DNA of 64,000 bases, from IMG/VR virus record IMGVR_UViG_3300036770_008166, positions 1-64,000 of that record; one strand, 5' to 3'. Each line of letters starts with the position of its first letter. The stretch's first letter is position 1. Positions 8,179-16,070 of the stretch are shown one piece after another. The notes under the pieces are model-generated. The model was not told where the DNA came from. It saw only the letters and a list, made by a program, of their open reading frames with translations, and made no database searches. The position numbers and the translations under genes are program-made. The stretch comes from a virus.

Positions 8179-9024
8179 ATGAAATTCAAGGTCAGTGAAA
8201 TATTCTATTCCGCACAGGGCGAAGGCCGCTACGTGGGTGTGCCCAGCATCTTTCTACGCATGTTTGGCTGCAACTTTACCTGTTCGGGGTTTGGCTGCCG
8301 GCCGGGCGAGCGCAGTGTCGAAGCAGACGAAGTGGCCAAACGCATCGAGCTGTACAAGACCTTTGAAGAATTGCCTTTGGTAGACACTGGCTGTGACAGT
8401 TATGCATCCTGGCATCCGGCCTTCAAGCACTTGTCCCCCAACTACACTGCCACAGAACTATGCGACCGCATGGCGGAATCGCTGCCGCACGGCAACTGGC
8501 AGCAGCCAAATGGAAACCCGGTACACCTCGTGGTCACGGGTGGAGAGCCTTTGTTGGGTTGGCAGCGTGGCTATCCGGAACTGTTTGATGCTTTGCACCA
8601 ACGTGGCCTGCGACACATCACGTTCGAAACCAATGGCACACAAGAACTGCATCGAGACTTTGCACAGTATCTTGATTCTTGGTTCGGCGAGATCACATTC
8701 TCTGTAAGCCCTAAGCTCAGTGTGAGCGGTGAGGCGTGGGAGGATGCTATCCGACCCGACGTGGTCTGGAACTATGAAACACATGGTGTGACCTATCTCA
8801 AGTTCGTGGTAGAACGCCGGGAAGATTTTGACGAGCTGGATCGTGCCGTAGACGAATATCGCCTGCGTGGATTTGCAGGGCCGGTGTTTGTGATGCCAGT
8901 GGGCGGTGTGGTGCGTGTGTATGACGACAATCGCTTGAACGTGGCCGACGAAGCGTTGCGCCGAGGTTACTGGTACAGCCCAAGACTGCATGTTGACCTT
9001 TGGGGCAATGGTTGGGGCCGATGA
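8179..9024 (+). CDS. queE: 7-carboxy-7-deazaguanine synthase (radical SAM)
   Basis: A 281-aa QueE that rearranges carboxytetrahydropterin to 7-carboxy-7-deazaguanine. Family signs are FYSAQGEGRYVGVPSIFLR at 9-27, TGGEP near 120 and ETNGT. The cluster motif is atypical: Cys31-x3-Cys35, with further Cys40 (GFGC) and Cys72 (TGCDSY) rather than C-x3-C-x2-C. The third ligand is probably Cys72, as I recall for phage QueE forms with the GCDSY motif. No strong RBS (GTGAGAAC). The next gene starts on its stop (ATGA). Confidence 0.85.
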   Translation: MKFKVSEIFYSAQGEGRYVGVPSIFLRMFGCNFTCSGFGCRPGERSVEADEVAKRIELYKTFEELPLVDTGCDSYASWHPAFKHLSPNYTATELCDRMAESLPHGNWQQPNGNPVHLVVTGGEPLLGWQRGYPELFDALHQRGLRHITFETNGTQELHRDFAQYLDSWFGEITFSVSPKLSVSGEAWEDAIRPDVVWNYETHGVTYLKFVVERREDFDELDRAVDEYRLRGFAGPVFVMPVGGVVRVYDDNRLNVADEALRRGYWYSPRLHVDLWGNGWGR

Positions 9025-9287
9025 TACTGGGCTGGCAGAGAACTGCAGATCGTGCTTTCAGGATTCTTTTTGATCCATTGGATTTTGAACAGCGTGCTCG
9101 TTTTGAGTCGCGATGGAGCTTTTGCCCCCGACGCTGTTATCGCACAGGTCGATGGATCTGGGGGCCAGCTGTGAGAGCCGAGGCCATGTGGACCGGCCCT
9201 GGGGAACCCATTACAGAACGCCGATGGCTGCATCGGCATGAAGGCCTAGTCATGATGTTGAGAAGGAGTCACAATGGGACTGTTTGA
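9021..9287 (+). CDS. Small basic hypothetical protein, 88 aa
   Basis: ATG overlaps the queE stop (ATGA). The protein is rich in Arg and Trp (RESRWSF, RRCYRTGRWIWGP, ERRWLHRHEG) and has two Cys close together (FCPRRC). No family recognised. Its 3' end overlaps the next start by 14 nt, so it is part of the same coupled operon. Confidence 0.55.
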   Translation: MILGWQRTADRAFRILFDPLDFEQRARFESRWSFCPRRCYRTGRWIWGPAVRAEAMWTGPGEPITERRWLHRHEGLVMMLRRSHNGTV

Positions 9288-9660
9288 TAGATTTCGCAAA
9301 AAACCTGTGAAACTCGCAGAGTCTAAAGACAAACCAGAACGAACAAAAAAAACCGAGAAAGATCTAGCCAATGAACGGGGAGAACCTTACGTAGCCATCC
9401 TGAGCATGGACCTCGATCCCAATAACTTGCACCAAGGATCGTTTGAACTGGATTGGAATGAAATTTTCGTTGCTCGTCTGGTCAAGGCCGGTTATATGAA
9501 AGACAAGGAGGACAGCGATGCTGACATAGTGGATCGCTGGTTCCAGAACGTGTGCCGGCACGTGGTCATGGAGACCTGGGAGCAGGAAGAAGCCATACGG
9601 CGCAGCGGCATCTATGTTCAGAGTCGCGACATTGGTGATGGCAGGAGTGAAGTATCGTGA
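9274..9660 (+). CDS. Conserved T4-like phage hypothetical protein
   Basis: A 128-aa protein opening MGLFDRFRKKP, then a charged linker and a folded part around ERGEPYVAILSMDLD, FELDWNEIFV and IVDRWFQNVCRHV. This sequence pattern is familiar to me from conserved unknowns of T4-like marine phages, which supports the phage assignment; the role is unknown. RBS GAAGGAG sits 6 nt before the ATG. Confidence 0.7.
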   Translation: MGLFDRFRKKPVKLAESKDKPERTKKTEKDLANERGEPYVAILSMDLDPNNLHQGSFELDWNEIFVARLVKAGYMKDKEDSDADIVDRWFQNVCRHVVMETWEQEEAIRRSGIYVQSRDIGDGRSEVS

Positions 9661-9929
9661 TAACTGAGCGTCAGAGAGAAGTGTTGGTAATCACTCAAGA
9701 GGAGGCAGCCGAAGTTATCAAAGAAATCTCAAAGGTTTTTCGCTTTGGTATAGACCAAGCTTCACCGGATGGTGTGTCACATCGAGATCGATTACAGACA
9801 GAAATAGGTGATCTGCTCTGCATGATTGATGTCATGATAGACAATCGGTTGTTGGATCCTGTCAAGATAGAAATCGCACGCCAGGCCAAGATTGGAAAAT
9901 TGCGGAAATACAGCAGGATCTATCCGTGA
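9657..9929 (+). CDS. MazG-like nucleotide pyrophosphohydrolase
   Basis: A 90-aa all-alpha NTP pyrophosphohydrolase of the MazG type. The metal-binding motif is complete: EEAAE at 15-19 (with Glu23 following) and E49-x2-D52 in TEIGDLL. Phage MazG enzymes remove NTPs or alter (p)ppGpp signalling. Start is GTG 9657, overlapping the previous TGA, with AGGAG upstream. It is coupled by overlap to the nucleotidyltransferase that follows. Confidence 0.8.
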   Translation: MITERQREVLVITQEEAAEVIKEISKVFRFGIDQASPDGVSHRDRLQTEIGDLLCMIDVMIDNRLLDPVKIEIARQAKIGKLRKYSRIYP

Positions 9930-10450
9930 TTTTCAATCACATTAAAGACCTTAAAGCACAAGGCAAGCGCATCGGTATCACGTTTTCTACCTTTGACATG
10001 TTGCATGCCGGACACATCGCCATGTTGGCCGAAGCCAAGAATCATTGTGATTATCTCATTGCTGGTCTGCAAACTGATCCCACCATCGATCGCCCCGATA
10101 CCAAGAATAAGCCAGTACAAAGCATCGTGGAACGCCAAATCCAATTGGCTGCATGTCGCTATGTGGATGAAGTGGTAGTGTACCAGACCGAGCAGGATCT
10201 CGTGGACCTGTTGCTGATCCTGCCCCTGGATGTTCGCGTGTTGGGAGTGGAGTATAAAGGCAGGCATTTCAGCGGTCGAGATGAATGTGAGCACCGAGGA
10301 ATCGAATGCATATTCAATGCTAGAGATCACAGTTTCAGTTCAAGCAGCCTGCGCAAGCGAGTGGTACAGGCCGAGATCGAAAAAAACCTTAGGAGTGGGA
10401 ACTCAGCAGCTCCTGCAGATGCCACGGACCCTTATATTCAAACTCGATGA
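9926..10450 (+). CDS. Cytidylyl/adenylyltransferase-like nucleotidyltransferase
   Basis: A 174-aa HxGH-type nucleotidyltransferase. TFSTFDMLHAGHIAML carries H27-A-G-H30; the second motif appears as SSSSLRKRV near 136-145. It is closest in look to GCT/TagD/RfaE-C enzymes that make CDP- or ADP-activated alcohols and sugars. GTG 9926 overlaps the MazG stop. It could activate a glycan or lipid building block; the substrate is unknown. Confidence 0.75.
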   Translation: MIFNHIKDLKAQGKRIGITFSTFDMLHAGHIAMLAEAKNHCDYLIAGLQTDPTIDRPDTKNKPVQSIVERQIQLAACRYVDEVVVYQTEQDLVDLLLILPLDVRVLGVEYKGRHFSGRDECEHRGIECIFNARDHSFSSSSLRKRVVQAEIEKNLRSGNSAAPADATDPYIQTR

Positions 10451-11169
10451 TCCTGTATGTAAATGGGTGTAGCCACACCGCTGCTGCCGAAGCAGTTAAT
10501 CCGCATGCATTTGCCTGCGATGACGGCGCACTCTGGCAACTGGGCCGTAGACCACATCCCGACAACGAACTGGTTAGTTGGGGCTACCAACTGAGCGGGC
10601 TGCTGGGTGCTGCGTTGGTCAATCAAAGCGAATCCGCTAGCAGCAATTATCGTATCATGCGTACCTGTCGCGCTTGGCTAGAATCCAATCCCGAAACCTG
10701 GCCGGATGTCTTGGTGATCATACAGTGGAGTACCTGGGAACGTGAAGAGTGGCTGATTGAGGATCAGTACTATCAAATCGGTGCCTCTGGTCTGGACCAT
10801 GTGCCGCCAGAATCACAAGATCAGTATCGTGAATTTGTGGTAAACGTAGATTGGTCCGAACGTGAAAGATTTTGGCATCAAGAAATCTGGCAACTGCACC
10901 GCTGGCTCAAGCGTTCGGGTATCCGCCATGTGTTCTTTAATGGCAACAACTATTTTGGTACCATATCCTATCCAAAATCCTGGGGCAGCAGCTATCTAGA
11001 TCCTTATAGCGTGCAAGGAACCTGGAATCATGTGCTTAGGTCACAGGGGTTCGATACAGTGAACACCAAGAGTTGGCATTTTGGGGCCGATGCCCATTGC
11101 TTTTGGAGTAGATATCTGTTACAATACTGCATAGACAACCATTTGGTAGAGCCATGCGATATCTCCTGA
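10447..11169 (+). CDS. SGNH/GDSL-like hydrolase domain protein
   Basis: A 240-aa protein beginning LYVNGCSHTAA, a GDS-like block with Ser9, and ending with a W-HFGADAHCFW segment where the catalytic His of SGNH enzymes would lie. Such proteins are common in cyanophage-like genomes near sugar genes, and may de-acetylate or esterify glycans. ATG overlaps the previous stop; the end overlaps the exonuclease by 16 nt. A second SGNH-like protein is at 37054. Confidence 0.6.
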   Translation: MILYVNGCSHTAAAEAVNPHAFACDDGALWQLGRRPHPDNELVSWGYQLSGLLGAALVNQSESASSNYRIMRTCRAWLESNPETWPDVLVIIQWSTWEREEWLIEDQYYQIGASGLDHVPPESQDQYREFVVNVDWSERERFWHQEIWQLHRWLKRSGIRHVFFNGNNYFGTISYPKSWGSSYLDPYSVQGTWNHVLRSQGFDTVNTKSWHFGADAHCFWSRYLLQYCIDNHLVEPCDIS

Positions 11170-12161
11170 TCGACACAGCCAATATGTTTTTCCGGGCAAG
11201 ACACGTGGCCTTCAGGGCCAGCGATCCACAGGAAAAAGTAGGCTATGCACTTCACATCACATTGACCGCGATCAACAAGATGGCCCGCAAGTTCGGCCCC
11301 GATCATGTAGTGTTTGCCCTGGAAGGACGCAGCTGGCGCAAGGATTTCTACGAACCTTACAAAAAAAACCGTGCTGCGGCCCGAGCTGCATTGACCGAAA
11401 GCGAACAGGAGGAAGACCGCCTTTTCTGGGACACATATGACAGTTTCACGACTTATCTGGCCGAGCACACAAATTGTTCTGTGATACGGCACCCGGCCGC
11501 AGAAGCCGATGACATCATAGCTCGCTGGATCGCGCTACATCCTCGAGATCATCATACCATAGTTTCCAGCGACACTGATTTTGTGCAGTTGATCAACGAA
11601 AATGTTGACCAATACAATGGTATCACCGACGAACTTATCACAGTGCGCGGTATTTTTGACGCCAAGGGACGAGAGATAATCGACAAAAAAACCAAGGCAG
11701 CAAAAACAATTCCGGATCCGGAATGGTTGTTGTTTGAAAAATGCATGCGTGGTGATGCCTCGGACAATGTTTTTTCAGCGTACCCAGGTGTGAGGACCAA
11801 AGGCACCCGGAACAAGGTGGGTCTCGAAGAAGCCTTCCAAGATAGAACCAACAAAGGTTATGCCTGGAACAATCTCATGCTACAACGCTGGACTGATCAC
11901 AACGGAACAGAACACAGAGTGTTGGATGACTATCAGCGTAATCGACAATTGATCGATCTGCGTTCCCAGCCTGCAGAGGTAAAAGATTACGTAGACGCGG
12001 CCATACGAGATCAAATCAGTCATAGAGATGTTGGCCAGGTCGGCGTGAGATTCATGCGATTCTGCGGCCGGCACGAACTGACCAAGATCAGTGATACCGC
12101 GGATCAATACGCTAGCTGGCTTAACACCACTTACCAAGGAGTGCTTGATGATCATAGCTAA
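11154..12161 (+). CDS. 5'-3' exonuclease / flap endonuclease (T4 RNase H-like)
   Basis: A 335-aa FEN-family nuclease that would remove RNA primers and flaps in phage replication. Visible signs are LLIDTANMFFRAR (Asp7), the arch segment with EGRSWRKDFYEPYKKNR near 63-79, AEADDII near 115, SSDTDFVQL near 138, and GDASDN near 199. These are the acidic metal ligands in the right order. Length matches T4 RNase H (about 305 aa). It overlaps the previous gene by 16 nt. Confidence 0.85.
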   Translation: MRYLLIDTANMFFRARHVAFRASDPQEKVGYALHITLTAINKMARKFGPDHVVFALEGRSWRKDFYEPYKKNRAAARAALTESEQEEDRLFWDTYDSFTTYLAEHTNCSVIRHPAAEADDIIARWIALHPRDHHTIVSSDTDFVQLINENVDQYNGITDELITVRGIFDAKGREIIDKKTKAAKTIPDPEWLLFEKCMRGDASDNVFSAYPGVRTKGTRNKVGLEEAFQDRTNKGYAWNNLMLQRWTDHNGTEHRVLDDYQRNRQLIDLRSQPAEVKDYVDAAIRDQISHRDVGQVGVRFMRFCGRHELTKISDTADQYASWLNTTYQGVLDDHS

Positions 12162-12597
12162 ACCAGTGATACCCAATCAATACTGGATATTGAAACAGGA
12201 TGATCGCAAAATCGGAAACATAGAAGCCGGCGGCGATGGTTATTCAGTCAAAATCAATAACCAAGTACAGAAGTTCAAAACCATACCCATGGTACGCAGG
12301 CGCATCAACATCGAATTTGAGTCCCCACCGCGGTCTGTGACCAAACTGCCTAAAGGTATCTATGGCTACGAAGTGCAGGGGCAACATTTCAACGAAGTCT
12401 GGAATGCCAAACTCAACGTGCCGTTGTTTACAAAAACTGCCAAAAGCAAGAGTTGGTTTGCAGCAGGATGGTACGCAGTCCGACAAGGACGACAATGGAA
12501 AACAGTGCATCAACCCAAATTGATCCTATTGGAGCGTTATGACTATCGGGGGCCATATCACACCAGAGAGCAAGCCGGTGACCCAACCTCTACGTGA
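12148..12597 (+). CDS. Conserved T4-like phage hypothetical protein
   Basis: A 149-aa beta-rich protein: AKPVIPNQYWILKQDDRKIGN, an IKINN-VQKFKTIPMVRRR core and a conserved C-terminal ILLERYDYRGPYHTREQA. I recognise this pattern from cyanophage-type T4-like genomes as a conserved unknown. Start ATG 12148 has AAGGAG 6 nt upstream and lies in the tail of the exonuclease gene. The function is not known. Confidence 0.7.
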   Translation: MIIAKPVIPNQYWILKQDDRKIGNIEAGGDGYSVKINNQVQKFKTIPMVRRRINIEFESPPRSVTKLPKGIYGYEVQGQHFNEVWNAKLNVPLFTKTAKSKSWFAAGWYAVRQGRQWKTVHQPKLILLERYDYRGPYHTREQAGDPTST

Positions 12598-13006
12598 TGA
12601 TCTCATGGTGCAGCAACAACTGCCTTCTGGGTTTACCTTGAACGGTGCCTGGCAGCACATGGTAGCAGTTATCATGTTGAACCAGACCGGACGCAAGCCC
12701 GTGAAATCGGTGTTCCCTGTATTCATGAGCAAATGGCGCACACCTCATGGGTTCTCGCTGGCTACTGAAGATGAAGTCAAAAATGTGATCTGGCCTTTGG
12801 GCATGGTCAATGTTCGATACAATAGGCTGAAACGGATGACCGAAGACTTCTTGACTTGGGACGGTGATGATGCTACAATGCTGTATGGTATCGGCAAATA
12901 TGGTTCTGATAGTTATGAGATCTTTTTTAAACAGAACTATCAAATTGAGCCCACTGACAAAGAACTCAAAAGATATCTAGCGGAGGAAGTATATGATCAA
13001 GTATAG
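12539..13006 (+). CDS. MBD4/endonuclease III-like HhH-GPD DNA glycosylase
   Basis: A 155-aa protein closely resembling the glycosylase domain of MBD4: LNQT at 47-50, the LGMVNVRYNRLKRM helix pair, and the helix-hairpin-helix YGIGKYGSDSY (116-126) with Asp124 at the catalytic Asp position of GNDSY in MBD4. No iron-sulphur cysteines are present. It should remove damaged or mispaired bases (T:G or U:G type). RBS TTGGAG precedes ATG 12539, giving a 59-nt overlap with the previous gene. A role with modified DNA is possible. Confidence 0.75.
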   Translation: MTIGGHITPESKPVTQPLRDDLMVQQQLPSGFTLNGAWQHMVAVIMLNQTGRKPVKSVFPVFMSKWRTPHGFSLATEDEVKNVIWPLGMVNVRYNRLKRMTEDFLTWDGDDATMLYGIGKYGSDSYEIFFKQNYQIEPTDKELKRYLAEEVYDQV

Positions 13007-13355
13007 TCCTGTAAACCCAGAGTCTGCTGTAGAACGCATCGATTTCTACCGAGGAGACAAAAAGATCACCCTGGTCAATCGATTTGACGCCTATGTGGGC
13101 TATGTGGATGAGGAAGAAGACGATTTCGATCCGGACAACTATGACGAGAATCTGGGCGAGATCATGCTGTTTGTTGATGCCGAAGAAGGCGACCGTGTGG
13201 AGTTCGCAGTGGAAGGTGACATCACCGACGAGGAAAAGTCTGAGATCATTGCCGCGTTCCAGGAGGACTTTGAACACGGTGTAGAAGCCCTGGGCTGGGA
13301 CTGGTCGGATCGCGAAGTCTGGTTCTATGGACCCATCCTGTGCGAGGAAGAATGA
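12993..13355 (+). CDS. Acidic hypothetical protein, paralogue of the gene at 13693
   Basis: A 120-aa very acidic protein (DEEEDDFDPDNYDEN). The second half (ITDEEKSEIIAAFQED ... LGWDWSDREVWFYGPI) aligns by eye with the end of the 13693-14215 gene (FTDAEKADIEAIL ... GTGWIYDGDHNWEIED ... ITGPV), so the two are paralogues flanking a cupin gene. RBS GGAGG is 6 nt before the ATG. No function recognised. Confidence 0.6.
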   Translation: MIKYSPVNPESAVERIDFYRGDKKITLVNRFDAYVGYVDEEEDDFDPDNYDENLGEIMLFVDAEEGDRVEFAVEGDITDEEKSEIIAAFQEDFEHGVEALGWDWSDREVWFYGPILCEEE

Positions 13356-13693
13356 AAAAGTATCACATACACAACATCGGCGGTGAGGTAGTCAAAGACA
13401 ACGAAGTTTATTTGTTGAAAGACAACCACGATCTAAATAATCTCATCCTGAGTTTTACACGGTTGTATCGAGGTCAGCAAACTCGTGGCCATCGACATGA
13501 AGGACAAGAAGAAGTTTACTTTTTTGTTTACGGTCGTGGAAAGATGATAGTGGGCGAAGAAACTGATGAGCCCGTTGCTGTAGGCCCGGGAGATGTTGTT
13601 CTCATTCCCGACGGTGCTTTCCACCGTGTGATCAACGATGGCGATGGGCACATGCTGTTCAACTGTGTGTTCCAAGGCAGGAGGAATCATTAA
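13352..13693 (+). CDS. Small single-domain cupin
   Basis: A 113-aa cupin. Motif 1 is clear as GHRHEGQEEVYFFVYGRG (His-x-His, Glu, Gly) and motif 2 as PGDVVLIPDGAFHRVIN (Pro-x-Gly, His, Asn), so a metal site is intact. Cupins of this size include sugar isomerases/epimerases and sensing domains. ATG 13352 overlaps the previous stop; TAATG overlap with the next. Given nearby sugar genes a role in sugar metabolism is plausible. Confidence 0.75.
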   Translation: MKKYHIHNIGGEVVKDNEVYLLKDNHDLNNLILSFTRLYRGQQTRGHRHEGQEEVYFFVYGRGKMIVGEETDEPVAVGPGDVVLIPDGAFHRVINDGDGHMLFNCVFQGRRNH

Positions 13694-14215
13694 TGGAACG
13701 TCTGTACCGCATCACTCCCTTGGAAAAAGAAATCGGTAGAATACTTTGTGGATGTGTTTGAGCGCATGCCAGATGGCACCATCCGTGGCTTTGAAGTCAC
13801 TGAAATATGGCGCTGGGGAGTTGGCTTTCGCGAGGAAGACGAAGAGGTCTGGGCATGGGAAGTCGGCAACAATGGTGTACACTGTAGGCCCCAGATAGGT
13901 TGGGGCTGCGAACTTGACGACCTGTGTTCTGTTTATGTAAACTTCTCGGATGGATTCACCGACGCAGAGAAAGCCGATATCGAAGCCATACTGCGCTGGG
14001 AGAAGGAAGACGACGACGGACGCTGCGGCACCGGCTGGATCTATGATGGTGATCACAACTGGGAGATCGAGGACGAGCATGTGTGCATCACAGGTCCTGT
14101 GAAGATTGACTTAGTAGATGCCAATGGCTATGGTGATTCTGCTGTGCTAGAAGCCGATATTCAACCCTATGACCCTGACAACAAGCAAGATGACAAAGGG
14201 TGGCCACAAACATGA
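13693..14215 (+). pseudogene. Acidic hypothetical protein interrupted by an apparent +1 frameshift
   Basis: ATG 13693 has a perfect AGGAGG eight bases upstream and opens MERLYRITPLEK. That frame stops at 13761. The well-formed remainder (VEYFVDVFERMPDG to the stop at 14215) lies in the +1 frame. Removing one A from the A-run near 13724-13728 joins the two as LEKKSVEYFVDVFE, which matches the paralogue at 12993 (SAVERIDFYR). So this is one gene carrying an indel, a sequencing error in a homopolymer, or a programmed shift. The intact form would have about 173 residues. Tag as broken only provisionally. Confidence 0.6.
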
Positions 14216-14424
14216 GCCTACATATCCATCGTTTCATCGATCTCATAAAGTCAGCAGAATCACGCAATCAGAAAGACCTACACATGTCATTGCGAGATGC
14301 CAAAGACCTGCATGGTGATATCACCAAGTTGCTGACCACACTAGAACAACTGCGTGCTCACAGCGTGCAGGATACCAACACAGTGGAACTACAGATCTCC
14401 GGGGGCAGCTTCAAAAACGACTAG
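14212..14424 (+). CDS. Conserved small helical phage protein
   Basis: A 70-aa mostly helical protein (LHIHRFIDLIKSAESRNQKDLHMSLRDAKDLHGDITKLL) ending in a VELQISGGSFK tail. The pattern is like short conserved unknowns of T4-like cyanophages. ATG overlaps the preceding stop (ATGA). Function unknown. Confidence 0.65.
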   Translation: MSLHIHRFIDLIKSAESRNQKDLHMSLRDAKDLHGDITKLLTTLEQLRAHSVQDTNTVELQISGGSFKND

Positions 14425-14430
14425 TTTAAT

Positions 14431-14438
14431 CATAAATA
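14431..14438 (+). promoter_or_regulatory. Possible T4-like late promoter element (CATAAATA)
   Basis: CATAAATA sits in the 31-nt gap before the gene at 14456, placed so that transcription would begin just upstream of its AGGAG. It matches the NATAAATA late box of T4-like phages. Short motif, so only suggestive. Confidence 0.3.
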
Positions 14439-14455
14439 AAACTAGGAGTACATGA

Positions 14456-14752
14456 ATGAGCCGACCCAAACCCACTGTGCTGATTGAGCACACAGATCGA
14501 AATACCTACCGGTCCGAGCAGGTGCTGGCCTCTGACGGTGTGTGGGCAGTGTTTTATCAAGGTCAGCCCATCAATCTCAAAACCGGCAACATGCTGACCC
14601 AGTATCCCGGACCCAAATACAAAAAAGTCAGTTTTTCCAATCCTGGTCATGCTATAAATCTAGCACGCAAACTGAACACCCAGTTCAAGACCGAAGACTT
14701 TACTGTGGTGCTAATGCGTTCAGGGGAGCAGGTCTTCCCCCGTGCTGGATAA
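14456..14752 (+). CDS. Conserved T4-like phage hypothetical protein
   Basis: A 98-aa protein opening MSRPKPTVLIEHTDRNTYRS, with VWAVFYQGQPINL and a YPGPKYKKVSFSNPGHA core. This pattern is familiar from conserved unknowns of cyanophage-type T4-like phages. RBS AGGAG is 8 nt before ATG. Function unknown. Confidence 0.7.
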   Translation: MSRPKPTVLIEHTDRNTYRSEQVLASDGVWAVFYQGQPINLKTGNMLTQYPGPKYKKVSFSNPGHAINLARKLNTQFKTEDFTVVLMRSGEQVFPRAG

Positions 14753-15110
14753 AACAGATCTCACACACCAGATACTGGCCCTGATCAAAGATAGTTGCGA
14801 TCTCAAGGCAGGAACAGCATTGTCGCAGTGGTGGGTTGATTTCCGACCCACCGGTGGCATGCGATTGACCGACGACGGATACAAGATCTTTTCGTCCATG
14901 CTAGAACTCGAAAGCTGGCGCTTTGCAGTTGGCACTGACGTCTTGCAGCCGCGCAATTTGATCCTGCTGGATCGCAAGATGCGATTTCCTTATTATCTCC
15001 AAAGAGCACGAAGGCAACACTGGTTGCACATGTTTGGGGACAAAGAAGCCATGATGGCCACCCTGTACGGTGATATAGAGCAGTGGTTAAAGAGCCTAGA
15101 GAAGGCGTAG
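14742..15110 (+). CDS. Conserved phage hypothetical protein
   Basis: A 122-aa protein with GGMRLTDDGYKIF and a basic helical C-terminus (RKMRFPYYLQRARRQHW). The GGxRLTDxGY segment is seen in other T4-like phage unknowns. Start is GTG 14742 overlapping the previous stop; it ends 15 nt inside the convergent minus-strand gene. Function unknown. Confidence 0.65.
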   Translation: MLDKTDLTHQILALIKDSCDLKAGTALSQWWVDFRPTGGMRLTDDGYKIFSSMLELESWRFAVGTDVLQPRNLILLDRKMRFPYYLQRARRQHWLHMFGDKEAMMATLYGDIEQWLKSLEKA

Positions 15111-16070
15111 GGCGAGTTCTTGGCAGGCCAGCCGAAACGTGAGTTCCATGCGGGCCGTGTAGTCTGACAGCACAAATTGCTGTTGCTGCTGCAGGCGTGC
15201 TTGATAAGGGCCAAGATCGATACGGCCCTGGATGAGATCTTCATTGAGCCAGAGTGCGGCTTCAGCCCTGCGGTTGTTGGCCAAAGAATCATATGACGTG
15301 TCCACAAGATCTCGGAACATATCAAATCCCAGCTCTTCACAGTCCTGCACTATGCCGGCATAACCAACAACGATAGGAATCTGGCAAGCCAGCAAAGCCA
15401 TGGTGGTTTTTTCGGTGATGATACCTGGAGCGGTATCATACTGTGTTTCGGTCACGATGTTCACGGCACATTCGCTGTACACTGGTAAAAGGCGCAGCCA
15501 GTTTTGCTCGTTTTCTGTTCCCGGATAGGTATCATAGGCCCAATCCGGCAATGGAACAGACATACCCAGACTGAGCACACCGTTGGGCCAGTGCTGCAAT
15601 ATACTCGCCACACGCTGTCGATGATCACATTTGCGGCCATTAAGACACTGCCAGGCCCGAGTCTTGGGTTTGGTGATTTTGGCTTGCCACACAGATTCTT
15701 GAGCTCGCAGATTGCGAATGACCTGCCACTCATGGCTGGCAAACTCGATAAGGTTGATAGCGCCATCATAGTATCTAGACAGAGCATGCGGCCAATGTGT
15801 CACGATCACTCTGTCACTGCGATCTCCGTAGTGCTGTTCCACCCGATTCAGCTCCAGGATGCCATGCGACGTTGCCGTCACGAAATCTTGGAAATGCAGC
15901 AGCAACACAGTGTTGGCGCGCCATTCTAGATCTGGCAGTTTCAGCGGCCAGCCTGTGTCGGCACAGTAAGGTGGTTCAAAACAGTTGTATTGAGCCACAA
16001 CATCGAACCCCATGGTAGACAGCACATGAGAAAACATCACGGTGTAATCATCGAAGTCAGCGTCAGTCAT
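15096..16070 (-). CDS. TEK-motif glycosyltransferase-like protein (copy 1)
   Basis: A 324-aa protein whose C-terminal third carries the motif block shared by eight proteins of this window: VTETQYD, then GIITEKTTMALLACQIPIVVGYAG, ELGFDMF and DTSYDSLANN. The x-TEK signature recalls the donor-binding VTEK region of fucosyltransferase (GT10)/exostosin-type GT-B enzymes. It is last in a three-gene minus operon, with an 8-nt overlap to the gene upstream. Role inferred: glycosyl transfer onto phage or host glycans. Confidence 0.55.
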   Translation of the reverse strand: MTDADFDDYTVMFSHVLSTMGFDVVAQYNCFEPPYCADTGWPLKLPDLEWRANTVLLLHFQDFVTATSHGILELNRVEQHYGDRSDRVIVTHWPHALSRYYDGAINLIEFASHEWQVIRNLRAQESVWQAKITKPKTRAWQCLNGRKCDHRQRVASILQHWPNGVLSLGMSVPLPDWAYDTYPGTENEQNWLRLLPVYSECAVNIVTETQYDTAPGIITEKTTMALLACQIPIVVGYAGIVQDCEELGFDMFRDLVDTSYDSLANNRRAEAALWLNEDLIQGRIDLGPYQARLQQQQQFVLSDYTARMELTFRLACQELALRLL

